From NCBI RefSeq assembly GCF_001368815.1, contig NZ_CTEI01000002.1, forward strand, positions 248,001-312,000: a stretch of DNA of 64,000 nt, in the 5' to 3' direction. Below the pieces are notes generated by a model. That model worked only from the letters and a program-made list of their open reading frames with translations. It made no database searches and had not been told where the DNA came from. The stretch is from Paraliobacillus sp. PM-2. Lineage in GTDB: Bacteria > Bacillota > Bacilli > Bacillales > Amphibacillaceae. Position numbers and translations under genes: made by a program. This document shows, piece by piece, positions 1 to 13,435 of this stretch (its first letter is position 1; each line of letters begins with the position of its first letter).

Positions 1-1
1 T

Positions 2-1429
2 GCTTTAATTAAGAAGATTGATCAGATGAGAAAAGAAGAAGACACTACAGAAATTAATAAACAAATAGCATCAGATATAAGCGGTTTACGAAATATGATT
101 TACGATAAACGAGAAGATAATTTCTATTTAACAAAAGAAGGGCGAATCAAATTAAATTTATCTGCTTCTTTTGAAAAGATTAATCTTTTATTAACAGATT
201 TTAAAAATGAAGAAGTCGAAAATGAAATGCTGGACGACTTACGTGCCTCTTTAACATTTGTTAATGATGGTATAAACGAGACAAAAACAGCAGAAGAACT
301 AGATAATTCATTTAATCAAATGTTAGGAAAATATAATAATAAAGAGATTAACTCTTTATTTATCTTGCGATTGATAAATAACATTGAATTTCTTAAAGAA
401 AATATCACGACTATTAGAAATTTAGATCATTCCCATTACAATGTCGTCGAAAAAATTGAACAAATTCCAACAAAATTTAAAAAATTGATCTTAGGGAACT
501 CTCCTCGTCATACAACTTCAATCAAATTTTCCTATGCTTTCAGAATTGCATTAGCTATTAGTTTTAGTGCATTTATAGCAGATTATTTTGATTTAAGTGA
601 AGGCCGGTGGATTCTGTTTACCGTTTTATCTGTTATCATTCCCATCTACGAAAAAGCACAGAAAAAAATGCAAGATAGAATTTTTGCAACGTTTATAGGC
701 GCAATTTTAGTTACTGTTTTATTTATGATATTTGAAAGTAACATTGCTAGATCGATATTACTAATGCTTGCTGGCTATCTGATGAATTATGTTAAAGTGT
801 ATCGCTATAGTACGATTCTAGTAACCTTTACGGCGATCGGCGGCGCTGCACTTGTAACAGGAAAAACGCCATTTTTAACTATCGAGAGAATTGTAATGGT
901 TATTTTTGGTATTATTCTTGCTTTATTAATTAATCGATTTGTTTTCCCATATAAAGTGAAAGATAGTAATCAAAATTTAGAAGATATGTATGATGATACA
1001 ATTTCAGCTATGTTTAATGAATTAAAAAGGAAAATACGGGGAGAAACTAGCATTGACAGTATGATGAATTTGCTTATCTATACAAATATGATTGAGGATA
1101 GACTAAAGCTGAATAATCAAAACCAACATATTCCTTGGCTGCATCATTATCGATTAGTTGCATGTACGATATATGAAATATACCAATGGATTGATAAACA
1201 TGAAGTTCAACAAGATATTATTCCAACAATGTCCTCCTATATTGAGGAAATATCTACTTTGTCACAAGAAAAATCATTAGATGCCACATTCATTCCAAAG
1301 TTAACAGAACAAATTAAACAAGTTCATGATACGGAAAGTAAAATTACTTGGAGTATTATTTTAGATATTGCAACCGAAGTCCAATCCCTACGTACCACAA
1401 GCTATGATTTAAAAAACGAACAGTGCTAA
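2..1429 (+). CDS. FUSC-family (aromatic acid exporter-like) membrane protein, 5' end cut by window
   Basis: The frame is open from the first bases of the window. The first ATG inside it (base 26) has no obvious Shine-Dalgarno sequence, so this is probably the C-terminal two thirds of a longer protein. Counted from that ATG, about 165 charged, coiled-coil-like residues are followed by a block of closely spaced hydrophobic segments (about 170-310) and a soluble helical tail of about 155 residues. A soluble middle followed by a second membrane block fits FUSC-type efflux proteins, whose first membrane block would lie upstream. Substrates of this family are poorly defined; export of aromatic acids is the usual annotation. 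The stop codon sits in the loop of a terminator hairpin. The family call is by overall pattern, not by a catalytic motif. Confidence 0.7.
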   Translation, partial: ALIKKIDQMRKEEDTTEINKQIASDISGLRNMIYDKREDNFYLTKEGRIKLNLSASFEKINLLLTDFKNEEVENEMLDDLRASLTFVNDGINETKTAEELDNSFNQMLGKYNNKEINSLFILRLINNIEFLKENITTIRNLDHSHYNVVEKIEQIPTKFKKLILGNSPRHTTSIKFSYAFRIALAISFSAFIADYFDLSEGRWILFTVLSVIIPIYEKAQKKMQDRIFATFIGAILVTVLFMIFESNIARSILLMLAGYLMNYVKVYRYSTILVTFTAIGGAALVTGKTPFLTIERIVMVIFGIILALLINRFVFPYKVKDSNQNLEDMYDDTISAMFNELKRKIRGETSIDSMMNLLIYTNMIEDRLKLNNQNQHIPWLHHYRLVACTIYEIYQWIDKHEVQQDIIPTMSSYIEEISTLSQEKSLDATFIPKLTEQIKQVHDTESKITWSIILDIATEVQSLRTTSYDLKNEQC

Positions 1430-1442
1430 AGCACTGTTCGTT
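1415..1442. terminator. Bidirectional intrinsic terminator between FUSC gene and ABC permease
   Basis: A perfect 12-bp inverted repeat, AACGAACAGTGC with its complement, flanks a 4-base loop TAAA that contains the stop codon of the upstream + strand gene. An A-run just before the stem gives a U-run on the minus strand, so it best serves the ABC transporter genes reading leftward, and it may also stop the + strand gene. Confidence 0.8.
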
Positions 1443-1463
1443 AATAGTTTCAAAAGAACACTT

Positions 1464-2279
1464 TTATAATGGTAAATTACGTTTTCTAAAAATAAATACG
1501 GCAAGTATATATGATATCAAACCAATTGCTGCAAGTATAATACAGGATAACCATACATCTGCATCACCACTTGCAATTTTTCCTGGTTCATATAATGAAA
1601 AAGGGGTAAAGTGACGGATCCATTCTATATCAGTTACAATTTTCCCCATCATATTCATTCCGTAGAATAAGAACGTTAATCCCCCTGCAAGTGAAAAGGC
1701 ATTTCTTTCATCATTAAACATGGAAGAAATCAGAAGTGAATAGCCTCCAACTGCGAAAAACAATAGGAAGCCGACAAAATTAATCTCAAAAAATTCACTA
1801 AATGCAATGGTACTTTCCGTTTCAATTAAGAATTCACCAGCAAGAAAACCAGCACCAAATGTCAATATATGAATGATGATAAGTCCACTAATAAGCACCA
1901 AAATTTGTGTAATGACAACCTGCGCACGAGAAACACGAGTTGATAATAAATATGCCATAGAACCGCGATCAACAAATCTTGCGAGCAGTTGAATGGCCAT
2001 CATGACACTAAACACACCTAAAATAAGCAAATAAAATAAACCGTAATATTCTGCTGAAATGAATTGCCCGTAATTGTTGAAAGTTTCTAAACCGAGTGCA
2101 CGTAATAGGGCATCTGGAAACATATCCATCATCCCTTCAATCTCTTCCATATTATCTTCAATCATTGGAAATAAAGAAGTCATTAATGTAACATAAATAG
2201 CTGAACCGATACCAAAACCAAAAAAAGTTTTTACATTTGTTTTCATCATTTGTGAATAGAGTGATAGATTCATCATCAT
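1464..2279 (-). CDS. ABC-2 type transporter permease
   Basis: A 271-residue integral membrane protein with about six hydrophobic segments, the first near residues 20-40 and the last ending just before a basic C-terminus (FRKRN). It has the layout of ABC-2 permeases that pair with a separate ATPase to export drugs, peptides or lipids. Its ATG overlaps the stop of the upstream ATPase gene (ATGA), so the two are translationally coupled and almost certainly form one transporter. Three consecutive ATG codons occur at the start; the first is used here because it gives the ATGA overlap. Substrate unknown. A divergent TetR-family gene next to the ATPase suggests inducible efflux. Confidence 0.85.
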   Translation of the reverse strand: MMMNLSLYSQMMKTNVKTFFGFGIGSAIYVTLMTSLFPMIEDNMEEIEGMMDMFPDALLRALGLETFNNYGQFISAEYYGLFYLLILGVFSVMMAIQLLARFVDRGSMAYLLSTRVSRAQVVITQILVLISGLIIIHILTFGAGFLAGEFLIETESTIAFSEFFEINFVGFLLFFAVGGYSLLISSMFNDERNAFSLAGGLTFLFYGMNMMGKIVTDIEWIRHFTPFSLYEPGKIASGDADVWLSCIILAAIGLISYILAVFIFRKRNLPL

Positions 2280-3157
2280 ACTTCCTCTCTACTATAATAA
2301 TCCATAAAAATTTGTTCTAAACTTTGTTCGTCCGCACTTATATTTTTCACATGATAGCGAGATAAAATATGAATAAAAGTATCATAGTTACCCTGAAGCT
2401 CTATTTGAACAACAAAATCATCTATTTTTTCAGGTTTAAGCTCAGAAGCAAGGATCGCTTTAACATCTTCTTGTTTTGTCAATGTTACATTAAAGACTTT
2501 TCGCTGCATACTTTGGAGTTCATGTATGTTACTTATTGTTACAATCTTGCCATCGCGAATAATCGCAGCTCTGTCACACGTACGTTCAATTTCTGAAAAG
2601 CTGTGTGAAGACATAAGAAACGTTTTCCCTTTTGCTTTTTCCTCAAGCACCAAGTCGATGAACACTTTTTGCATAAGTGGATCCAAGCCTGATGTAGGCT
2701 CATCAAGTATATAAATATCGGGATCATGCATAAAAGTTGCAACAATGCCTACCTTCTGCTTCATCCCTTTTGACATTTTTCTTATAGGTGTTTTTGGATT
2801 AAATTGTAGTTTCTCAATAAGTTCTGCTCGTCGTCCTTTATTATGGACACCTTGCATACCTCCGATCATATTGAGAAAATCATTGCCCGTCAATCCATCT
2901 ATAAAAGCAATTTCACCCGGGAGATAACCGACATGACTACGTGCTTCTGCTTGTTTTTCCCAAGCATCTAAGTCCTTAATTTTTGCCTGACCTTTCTGTG
3001 GTTTCATATAACCCATTAAATGACGTATCGTTGTTGATTTACCACTTCCATTAGGGCCAAGAAATCCGAATACTTCCCCCTTCTCAACACTAAAAGTGAC
3101 ATCAAAAATCCCTTTCCCATTAGAAAACTGTTGTGTCAGATTGTCGATTTGGATCAT
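2276..3157 (-). CDS. ABC transporter ATP-binding protein
   Basis: A 293-residue ATPase. Walker A is GPNGSGKST (residues 34-42), the signature motif is the degenerate MSKGMKQ (128-134), and Walker B is IYILDEP (about 148-154), followed by the D-loop SGLDP. A C-terminal extension of about 80 residues is typical of ABC-2 exporter ATPases of the CcmA/YhaQ type. A strong AGGAGG precedes the ATG. It is first in a two-gene operon with the permease and is divergent from the TetR gene. Its promoter should lie in the shared AT-rich intergenic region, which carries palindromes. Confidence 0.93.
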   Translation of the reverse strand: MIQIDNLTQQFSNGKGIFDVTFSVEKGEVFGFLGPNGSGKSTTIRHLMGYMKPQKGQAKIKDLDAWEKQAEARSHVGYLPGEIAFIDGLTGNDFLNMIGGMQGVHNKGRRAELIEKLQFNPKTPIRKMSKGMKQKVGIVATFMHDPDIYILDEPTSGLDPLMQKVFIDLVLEEKAKGKTFLMSSHSFSEIERTCDRAAIIRDGKIVTISNIHELQSMQRKVFNVTLTKQEDVKAILASELKPEKIDDFVVQIELQGNYDTFIHILSRYHVKNISADEQSLEQIFMDYYSREEV

Positions 3158-3175
3158 TGTCTCTCCTCCTAAATG

Positions 3176-3264
3176 ATGAAATATATTCTTTATTTCATTA
3201 CATTTATTTTATTCTTTTGAAACAAGCAAGTCAATGATATAATGAAATATATAATCAATTATAT
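3176..3264. promoter_or_regulatory. Palindromic candidate operators between the ABC operon and the TetR gene
   Basis: The divergent intergenic region contains ATGAAATA-N7-TATTTCAT at 3176-3198. A second ATGAAATA at 3242-3249 runs into the palindrome ATATAAT-CA-ATTATAT (3249-3264). Paired symmetric sites in a TetR/efflux divergent region are the expected layout for autoregulation. The bases are seen directly; binding by the adjacent TetR protein is inferred. The region is very AT-rich, so one palindrome alone could be chance. Confidence 0.5.
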
Positions 3265-3296
3265 TACACTAATTATACTTATGAGGTGAACGATAT

Positions 3297-3896
3297 ATGA
3301 ATGGTTTTGAAAGAAGAACAGAGAAGATAAAACAACGAATCAAACAAGCAACCATTGATTTATTAATAGATATGGAACCACGTAACTTGAGGATTATTGA
3401 TATCGTTAAGCAAGCAGATGTCTCACAAGTAACTATTTACAAACATTTTGGTAGTAAAGAAAACCTCATTCGTGAAGCTGTACAAGACTGGTATATGGAT
3501 ATACTAGAAAGGACAGTAAACTATATGAAAGACCCAGAAAAAAGTTTCCAAGATAAAATTTCTTTTATCATTTTTAATAAAAAGCAATCTGTTCATCAAT
3601 TTAGTATAGACAAATTAAATAAGCTAATGTTAGAAGACAATGGAATGAAAACATTCATCAATAAGGTTTATCATGATCATACTTTACCACTTATGATAGA
3701 TTTGGTTGAACAAGGTAGAAAGGAAGGTGCTATTCATCATACCTTTCCCACATCATTAATTATGTTTTACTTAAACATATTTATGGAAAAAGCAGCATCA
3801 TTAACAGACTTCGCAAAAAATTACACGAGTGAGGACGCGTTTATAGAGGATATCATGCAATTGTTTTTTTATGGAGTTACTGGTAAGAGACACTGA
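3297..3896 (+). CDS. TetR/AcrR family transcriptional regulator
   Basis: A 199-residue protein. The N-terminal helix-turn-helix (about residues 15-60) contains the family pattern IVKQADVSQVTIYKHFGSKE, and the remainder is an all-helical ligand-binding and dimerisation domain. The ATG is preceded by GAGGTGA at about 7 bases. It probably represses the divergent ABC exporter and itself through the palindromes between them. The ligand cannot be read from the sequence. Confidence 0.92.
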   Translation: MNGFERRTEKIKQRIKQATIDLLIDMEPRNLRIIDIVKQADVSQVTIYKHFGSKENLIREAVQDWYMDILERTVNYMKDPEKSFQDKISFIIFNKKQSVHQFSIDKLNKLMLEDNGMKTFINKVYHDHTLPLMIDLVEQGRKEGAIHHTFPTSLIMFYLNIFMEKAASLTDFAKNYTSEDAFIEDIMQLFFYGVTGKRH

Positions 3897-3926
3897 TTAA
3901 GATACTCAACAACTATTATTATAAAG

Positions 3927-3951
3927 AGTGGGCAAATTTGTTTTGCCCACT
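3927..3951. terminator. Bidirectional terminator between TetR gene and pyrE
   Basis: AGTGGGCAAA and its complement TTTGCCCACT form a 10-bp stem with a 5-base loop between two convergent genes. T-rich sequence follows on the + strand. On the minus strand the stem ends the whole pyr operon just after pyrE, although the U-tract there is broken. Confidence 0.75.
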
Positions 3952-3955
3952 TCAT

Positions 3956-4571
3956 TTATTCATCTTTATTAAAACTATCTCGCCAATCGATTAGACTTTG
4001 ATACTCTTCCTTGGTTATTGTTTCTTTATCTAGCAATAAAGTATTTAAGATATCAAAATTGGTTAACGTACGTAATTTGAGGTTATGTTCTTCAAAAGAT
4101 CTTGTTGCTTGAGGCAATCCATAAGTAAAAATTGCAATAACAGCTAATACTTCCACACCTTCCTTACGCAATACCTCTGCTGTTTCGATTGCAGATCCGC
4201 CAGTAGAAATAAGATCTTCGATTACGACAACTTTTTGCCCTTTAGTAACTTTCCCCTCTATTTGATTACCCTTCCCATGTCCTTTTGGCTTCGATCGCAC
4301 ATAGACCATTGGTAAATTCAACTTATCCGCTAGCCATGCCGCATGAGGAATACCTGCAGTCGCACAACCTGCAATACAATCTGGTTGTTCTTCTAATTGC
4401 TTTATTTCTGCCACAAAAGCATCCGCAATTCTGTTTCTTATTTCAGGATACGATAACGTTAATCGATTATCACAATATATCGGAGACTTTATCCCTGACG
4501 TCCAGGTAAACGAACGATCCGGCTTAATTTGTACAGCTTTCATTTGGTATAAGTCGTTTGCTAACTGTTTA

Positions 4572-4582
<11 letters not shown>
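3956..4582 (-). CDS. pyrE: Orotate phosphoribosyltransferase
   Basis: Converts orotate and PRPP to OMP, the fifth step of UMP synthesis, in the cytosol. The PRPP-binding motif VVVIEDLISTGGS lies at about residues 118-130, and the length (208) is normal for the family. It overlaps the end of pyrF by 11 bases and is the last gene of the pyr operon, directly followed by a terminator, as in Bacillus. Regulation should be through the PyrR attenuators far upstream. Confidence 0.97.
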
Positions 4583-6952
<2,370 letters not shown>

Positions 6953-6956
<4 letters not shown>

Positions 6957-9900
6957 CTGATCACCTCTTGATTTGCAACTGCTGGCTGTGCCGAAAATGT
7001 AGTTGAGTCAATGACATTTAATATTGCAGTAGCTGTATCTAAACTTGTTAAACATGCAATACCGTGCTCCACCGCTTCTCGTCGAATACGAAAACCATCT
7101 GATCTAGGACGTTTACCAGAAGTAAGTGTATTAATGACAAACTGCACTTCACCATCCTCTATAATCGACAACACATTCTTTTTGCCTCTTCCAATTTTTC
7201 CAACCGTAGTCACTGGTAATTGATCGTTCGATAAATAGGCTGCTGTACCCTCTGTTGCATATAATTGAAACCCAAGTTGATGAAATCTTTTGGCAATTTC
7301 AGCTGCTTCTTTTTTATCTTTATCTGCAACTGTCAATAGTACCGATCCTTCCATCGGAATATTTAATCCAGATGCAATTAATCCCTTGTAAAGAGCTTTT
7401 TCTAATGTTTTATCTCTTCCAATTGCTTCACCAGTTGATTTCATTTCAGGTCCAAGCATGATGTCAACACTTCTTAATTTAGCAAAAGAGAATACCGGTA
7501 CTTTGACAGAAACATGCTCTGGTTCTTCTAGCACTCCATCTCGATAGCCCATTTCTTGTAACGTGTTACCCATAATACACTTTGTCGCTATATTTGCCAT
7601 GGTAACGCCAGTTATTTTACTGAGGAACGGAATCGTTCTACTTGCTCGAGGATTAACCTCTAATACATAAACCGCATCATGATGCACAACAAACTGGATA
7701 TTGATTAATCCTTTCACTTTCATTTCTTTTGCTATTTTTATCGTTATGTCGACTAATTCTTGTTTAATTGCAGGTTTGAGACGCTGTGTTGGATATACGG
7801 CTATTGAATCTCCAGAATGAACTCCTGCCCGTTCAATATGTTCCATTATCCCTGGAATAATAGTTGTTTCACCATCACTTATTGCATCAACTTCGACTTC
7901 AATTCCAGTTAAATACTTATCGATAAGCACTGGATGTTTATGTTTCATTTTCGTATTTTTTTCTAAGTAAGTAAACAGTTCTTCATCACTATAAACAATC
8001 TCCATTTGGCTTCCACCAATAACATAAGATGGTCGAACTAACACCGGATAACCAATCTCGTTTGCTGCTTCTTTTGCTTGATCTAACTGTTTCACACTTT
8101 TTCCTTTTGGTTGGGGGACGTCAATACGGGATAGCATTTGTTCAAACTTATCACGGTCTTCTGCAACATCAATTGCTTCAAGCGCAGATCCTAAAATGGA
8201 TACACCGCGACGCTCCAATCCATCTGCCAAATTAATTGCTGTTTGGCCACCAAATTGTACAATGACACCAATTGGTTTCTCTAATTCCACTACATGCATG
8301 ACATCTTCTAACGTTAACGGCTCAAAGTATAGCTTATCTGAGACACTAAAATCAGTTGATACTGTTTCAGGATTATTATTTAAAATAATTGCTTCATATC
8401 CAGCTTCTTTAAGCGCTAATACAGAATGAACCGTTGCATAATCAAATTCAATACCTTGTCCAATTCTTATAGGCCCTGATCCTAACACAAGTACTTTTTT
8501 TCGATTAGACGAAATGGATTCTTGTTCTTCTTCATACGTACTATAATAATATGGTGTAGCAGATTCAAATTCGGCAGCACAAGTATCTACCATCTTATAA
8601 ACTGGCAATATTTTTTCATCCATACGTTTTTGATAAATTTTATCAACATCTATCTTCCATATCCTTGAAATATGCTCATCAGAAAATCCTATCTCTTTTG
8701 CTGTTCGTAATAATTCGATAGATTGTGGCGCTTCAGATAATTGCTTTTCCATGTAGATTATATTGTATAATTTCGATAAAAAATATGGATCAATCTTTGT
8801 GAGGTTATGAATTTTTTCAAGTGATACCTCTCTTCGCATTAGTTCCGCAATATAATAGATTCGTTCATCATCTACTTTTATTAAGTTTTCTAATAAATCA
8901 TCTACGGTTTTATCTGTTAAATAAGGTAAAATGAAATCTTCTCCATTATTATCAAGGGAACGAATTGCTTTTAAGAAAGATTCTTCAAATGTTCTCCCTA
9001 TCGCCATTACTTCACCCGTTGCCTTCATTTGGGTACCAAGCGTTCTGTTTCCTGTAGTGAATTTATCAAATGGAAATCTAGGGAATTTTGTTACTACGTA
9101 ATCCAGAGCTGGTTCAAAAGCAGCATAGGTTGTTTTAGTAATCGGATTTTTAATTTCATCTAATGTTAAGCCTACCGCAATTTTTGCTGCTATTTTTGCT
9201 ATTGGATAACCTGTCGCTTTAGAAGCTAGTGCAGATGAACGACTAACTCTTGGGTTAACCTCGATAATATAATAATCAAAGCTGTCAGGATCTATTGCTA
9301 ATTGAACATTACATCCACCTTTAATTTCCAAAGCTCGAATAATTTTTAAAGATGCGTTACGCAATAGTTGATATTCCCTATCGCTCAACGTTTGTGAAGG
9401 GGCAACAACAATAGAATCACCAGTATGTATACCAACCGGATCAATATTTTCCATATTACAAACAACAATCGCTTGATCGTTTTTATCTCGCATTACTTCA
9501 TATTCAATTTCTTTGAATCCAGCAATATTTCGTTCAATTAAACATTGATTCACAGGTGATAATGCTAAGCCGTTGCGAGTGATATCTTTTAATTGTTCGA
9601 TGTTGTAACACATACCTCCACCTGTTCCACCTAACGTATAAGCTGGTCTAACAATTAAAGGAAAACCTATATTGTTCGCAAATTGAACAGCTTGATCTAT
9701 GCTTGTCACAATTTTGCTCTCCGGAACAGGTTCATTTAATTGATGCATAAGATTTCGAAATTTCTCACGATCCTCCGCTAATTGAATAGCTTCTAATGAA
9801 GTACCAAGTAATTCTGTTTGATGTGCCGCTAGTACACCCTTTTCTTCAAGTTCAACGGCTAAATTAAGACCCGTTTGACCACCCAAAGTCGGGAGAATAG

Positions 9901-10153
9901 CATCTGGTTTTTCTTTTTGAATAATCTTATCTATAAATTCCACAGTTAATGGTTCCATATATACCGTATCTGCAACGGTTGCATCTGTCATAATCGTGGC
10001 AGGATTAGAGTTAGCCAAAATAACAGTATACCCTTCTTCTTTCAACGCCTGGCACGCTTGCGTACCTGAATAATCAAATTCAGCAGCCTGACCAATAATA
10101 ATCGGTCCTGATCCAATAACAAGTATTTTATTTATATCTGTACGTTTTGGCAC
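6953..10153 (-). CDS. carB: Carbamoyl-phosphate synthase large subunit
   Basis: Makes carbamoyl phosphate from bicarbonate, ammonia (channelled from CarA) and two ATP. The 1066 residues contain two homologous ATP-grasp halves, beginning near residues 1 and 550 ([19 protein letters not shown] in the second half), and a C-terminal MGS-like regulatory domain (about 930-1060). Translation starts at GTG with AAGGAG at about 8 bases, and the frame overlaps carA by 22 bases. This is the pyrimidine-specific copy (pyrAB in Bacillus naming), given its operon position. Confidence 0.97.
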
Positions 10154-11253
10154 ACGATCGACTCCTTTACAGTTGATTTATACGAATCAATTTTTGTTAA
10201 AAAATCATCAAACAAATAGCTAGTATCTTCTGGACCTGGAGAACTTTCAGGATGATATTGCACTGAAAAGGCAGGATATTTCTTATGGGTGATACCCTCT
10301 ACAGTTCCATCATTTAATGCGATCTGCGTTAAGATTAATTCTGTTTTCTCTAATGAATCAACGGTTACTGCATAACCATGATTTTGTGACGTGATATGTG
10401 TTTTTCCTGTAGTTAAATCTTTGACGGGATGATTTGAACCCCTGTGTCCAAATATCATCTTTTTTGTATCTGCTCCACACGCTAATGCTAATAGTTGATG
10501 TCCTAAACAAATACCGAAGATGGGGATTTGGTTTATCACTTCTGCAATCATTTTTATTGCTTCTGGAACATGTTTTGGATCACCAGGTCCGTTTGTTAAA
10601 ATTATTCCATCCGGCTTTAACCGCAAGATTTCTTCTGTACTATAATGATATGGAACAACAGTGACATGACAATTTCTTTTTGTTAATTCTCGTAAAATAC
10701 CGTATTTCATACCAAGATCGACCAAGACGATTCTTTTTCCTCTACCAGGGACAACATATGGCTTCACTGTTGATACTCTACTCACTTGATCTTCCATTAA
10801 GGGTGTATCTTTTAATCTACGATCATATTTTTTATGAGAGTACTCTTTATAAGCTTCCGTCAAGATTCCTTTCATTGTCCCATGTTTTCGAATAATTTTT
10901 GTTAATTTTCTTGTATCTATATTTGAAATAGCTGGGATACTCTTTGCTTTTAAAAAATTGTCTAACGATTCTTCGCTTCTAAAATTAGATGGTTCTTGAC
11001 ATGCCTCTTTTACAACAAATCCGCGAATGGAAGGATTAATGGTTTCAAAATCTTCTCTATTGATACCGTAATTTCCTATTAATGGATAAGTCATAGTAAC
11101 AATTTGACCACAGTATGAAGGGTCAGACAGTATCTCTTGATAACCTGTCATTCCTGTATTAAAAACAACTTCACCAATACTTTCTTGCGTACTCCCAAAC
11201 GCTTCACCTGTAAAAATAGTGCCATCTTCAAGAATTAGTTGTCGCTTATACAT
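10132..11253 (-). CDS. carA: Carbamoyl-phosphate synthase small (glutaminase) subunit
   Basis: Class I glutamine amidotransferase that supplies ammonia to CarB. It has an N-terminal CPSase small-chain domain and a C-terminal GATase domain with the nucleophile in GICLGHQ (about Cys 249) and the downstream catalytic His and Glu in QYHPESSPG. The start is set at the ATG for [11 protein letters not shown], the usual N-terminus, giving 373 residues. An upstream in-frame start 11 codons earlier lies deeper in pyrC and is less likely. It overlaps the pyrC stop by 8 bases. Confidence 0.96.
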   Translation of the reverse strand: MYKRQLILEDGTIFTGEAFGSTQESIGEVVFNTGMTGYQEILSDPSYCGQIVTMTYPLIGNYGINREDFETINPSIRGFVVKEACQEPSNFRSEESLDNFLKAKSIPAISNIDTRKLTKIIRKHGTMKGILTEAYKEYSHKKYDRRLKDTPLMEDQVSRVSTVKPYVVPGRGKRIVLVDLGMKYGILRELTKRNCHVTVVPYHYSTEEILRLKPDGIILTNGPGDPKHVPEAIKMIAEVINQIPIFGICLGHQLLALACGADTKKMIFGHRGSNHPVKDLTTGKTHITSQNHGYAVTVDSLEKTELILTQIALNDGTVEGITHKKYPAFSVQYHPESSPGPEDTSYLFDDFLTKIDSYKSTVKESIVCQNVQI

Positions 11254-12532
11254 TGTTATCCTCCTTAAAAACAATCTCACCTTCAACGATTGTTAACAAA
11301 GGTTTTCCAGTTACTTCCCATTTGTCGAAGGGTGTATTTCTCCCTTTAGAAAGAAAATTATTTTTATTAATATCCCATTTTTCTGTTATATCTAGTATCG
11401 TTAAATCGGCTTTGTTGCCTACTTCCAATTCACCTGTTTTCATCCCAAACACTTGTGCAGGTTTAATCGTCAACCAATCTAATAATTGTTTTAATGTAAC
11501 CACATTTGTTTTAACAAGATGTGTATACAAGAGTGGAAATGCCGTTTCTAAACCAACGATGCCAAAAGGAGCATCATTCATCCCTCTTGCCTTTTCTTCT
11601 TCTGTATGTGGTGCATGATCTGTTGCAATAAAATCAATCGTGCCATCAAGTAGCCCTATTAGTAATGCCTGCTGGTCTTCTTTAGAACGAAGGGGAGGAT
11701 TCATTTTATAATTTGAATTTACTTCTGTTATATCACATTCATTTAACAGTAAGTGGTGAGGTGTTACTTCCGCGGTCACACGAATTCCCGCACGTTTGGC
11801 ATCACGTATCACTCGAACAGATTCTTTCGTACTGACATGACAAACATGATAGTGACAGCCAGTAGCTTCTGCTAATAATACATCTCTTGCGATTTGTGTC
11901 GATTCACAAATAGAAGGTATTCCATTGAGTTTCAGTTTTTTACTAGTTAATCCTTCATGCATCACACCACTATGAATCAAGGAATTATCTTCACAGTGTG
12001 CGACAATAGCCATATCTAATGCTGCCGCTTGTTGCATTGCTTGGTACATTTGATCAGCAGTTTGAATACCAACACCGTCGTCAGTAAAGGCAAAAGCACC
12101 TGCCTCTTTTAATTCCTTCATATCCGAAAGTTTTTCACCATTCAAACCTTTTGTAATTGATGCATACGGCAAAACGTTAACTGTTGCTGATTGGTCAATT
12201 CGTTGACCAATCCATTCTAATATATGTTTGTCGTCAGGAACTGGATTTGTATTAGGCATTGCACATATGGTTGTATATCCGCCTTTAGCTGCTGCTTTTG
12301 TCCCCGTTTCAATTGTCTCTTTCGCTTCACCACCTGGTTCTCGTAGATGAACATGTACATCAATAAATCCAGAAGAAATAATATGCCCTTTTCCATCAAT
12401 AATTACTTCATCGTTTAGCTGTTTTACTTCTGGTGCAATTTCAGATATAACACCATTTGAAACTCGTATTTGACACAACTCTAATGCATTATTTGACAAT
12501 AATCGGTTGACGTTTTTGATAATAATTCCCAT
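11246..12532 (-). CDS. pyrC: Dihydroorotase (class I)
   Basis: Cyclises carbamoyl aspartate to dihydroorotate. The amidohydrolase metal site is visible as HVHLRE (His 60 and 62), a central HCEDN and histidines downstream, and ATDHAPHT near residue 304. Length 428 fits the Gram-positive class I enzyme. The start lies 44 bases inside the pyrB coding region, a long overlap that implies translational coupling. Confidence 0.97.
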   Translation of the reverse strand: MGIIIKNVNRLLSNNALELCQIRVSNGVISEIAPEVKQLNDEVIIDGKGHIISSGFIDVHVHLREPGGEAKETIETGTKAAAKGGYTTICAMPNTNPVPDDKHILEWIGQRIDQSATVNVLPYASITKGLNGEKLSDMKELKEAGAFAFTDDGVGIQTADQMYQAMQQAAALDMAIVAHCEDNSLIHSGVMHEGLTSKKLKLNGIPSICESTQIARDVLLAEATGCHYHVCHVSTKESVRVIRDAKRAGIRVTAEVTPHHLLLNECDITEVNSNYKMNPPLRSKEDQQALLIGLLDGTIDFIATDHAPHTEEEKARGMNDAPFGIVGLETAFPLLYTHLVKTNVVTLKQLLDWLTIKPAQVFGMKTGELEVGNKADLTILDITEKWDINKNNFLSKGRNTPFDKWEVTGKPLLTIVEGEIVFKEDNNV

Positions 12533-13424
12533 GCGTAATCCCCCTTGATTGACATAGTTGGTAAATGACAGCCATTCGTGTTTTTACACCATTTTCCATC
12601 TGTTTAAAGATTCGTGAGTTCTTACATTCTACTAATTCACTATCAATTTCTACTCCTCTATTTACTGGTGCAGGATGCATGATGATCGCATGATCTAACA
12701 TATTATTGGCTCTTTCTTTTGTTAAACCATAATCAGATAAATAACTTGTTTTATAAAGACGATTATGTTGCTTATGTCTTTCCTCTTGAACACGTAATAG
12801 CATAATAACATCACATATCTTTACTGCTTGATCCAGTTCCATGTATGGAAAATCAAGACTAGGATCCTGCCATTCTTTTTTGCAAGATAAGAATACATTT
12901 GCACCGAGCGTTTGTAAGGCATATGCGTTAGAACGTGCTACACGACTATGTTTAATGTCACCTACAATCGCAACATTCAGACCACGAAATTCTTTGAATT
13001 CTTCATACATCGTGTATAAATCAAGTAAGCATTGCGTTGGATGCTCTCCAGTTCCATCTCCAGCATTAATAATTGGAATATTAATTTGTTTAGCTAATTG
13101 TTGTGCCGTATTGTTTGTTGAATGACGAATAACTAGAAAGGAAGCACCAATTGATTCGAAGGTTTTAGCTGTGTCATACATACTTTCACCTTTTAGTGTA
13201 CTTGAAGACTCATTATGAAAATCTAATGCTTCTATACCAAGCTTTCTTTCAGCTACAAGGAAACTCATTTTTGTTCGCGTACTTGGTTCAAAAAATAAAT
13301 TCCCTGCAAATAACTGCTCCTTAAAAGGTGTACTACCGTTGTTATAATCCATCTCATCACTAAGTTTAATTAACTGCATTAATTCATGTTCTGTAACATC
13401 CTTCATGGAAACAAAATGATTCAT
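12489..13424 (-). CDS. pyrB: Aspartate carbamoyltransferase catalytic subunit
   Basis: Joins carbamoyl phosphate and aspartate. The carbamoyl phosphate-binding loop PSTRTKMSF (residues 47-55) and HPAPVNRG near residue 265 are intact. Length is 311 residues. There is no pyrI regulatory chain, as normal for Bacillus-type operons. The Shine-Dalgarno AAGGGAGG is strong but can pair with the arm of an upstream hairpin, described as a separate feature. Confidence 0.97.
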   Translation of the reverse strand: MNHFVSMKDVTEHELMQLIKLSDEMDYNNGSTPFKEQLFAGNLFFEPSTRTKMSFLVAERKLGIEALDFHNESSSTLKGESMYDTAKTFESIGASFLVIRHSTNNTAQQLAKQINIPIINAGDGTGEHPTQCLLDLYTMYEEFKEFRGLNVAIVGDIKHSRVARSNAYALQTLGANVFLSCKKEWQDPSLDFPYMELDQAVKICDVIMLLRVQEERHKQHNRLYKTSYLSDYGLTKERANNMLDHAIIMHPAPVNRGVEIDSELVECKNSRIFKQMENGVKTRMAVIYQLCQSRGITHGNYYQKRQPIIVK

Positions 13425-13435
13425 AATTACTTCCT

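Noticed and set aside
1423-1614. A 63-codon + strand frame after the FUSC gene
   Set aside because: It lies across the terminator and antisense to the ABC permease; an out-of-frame shadow.
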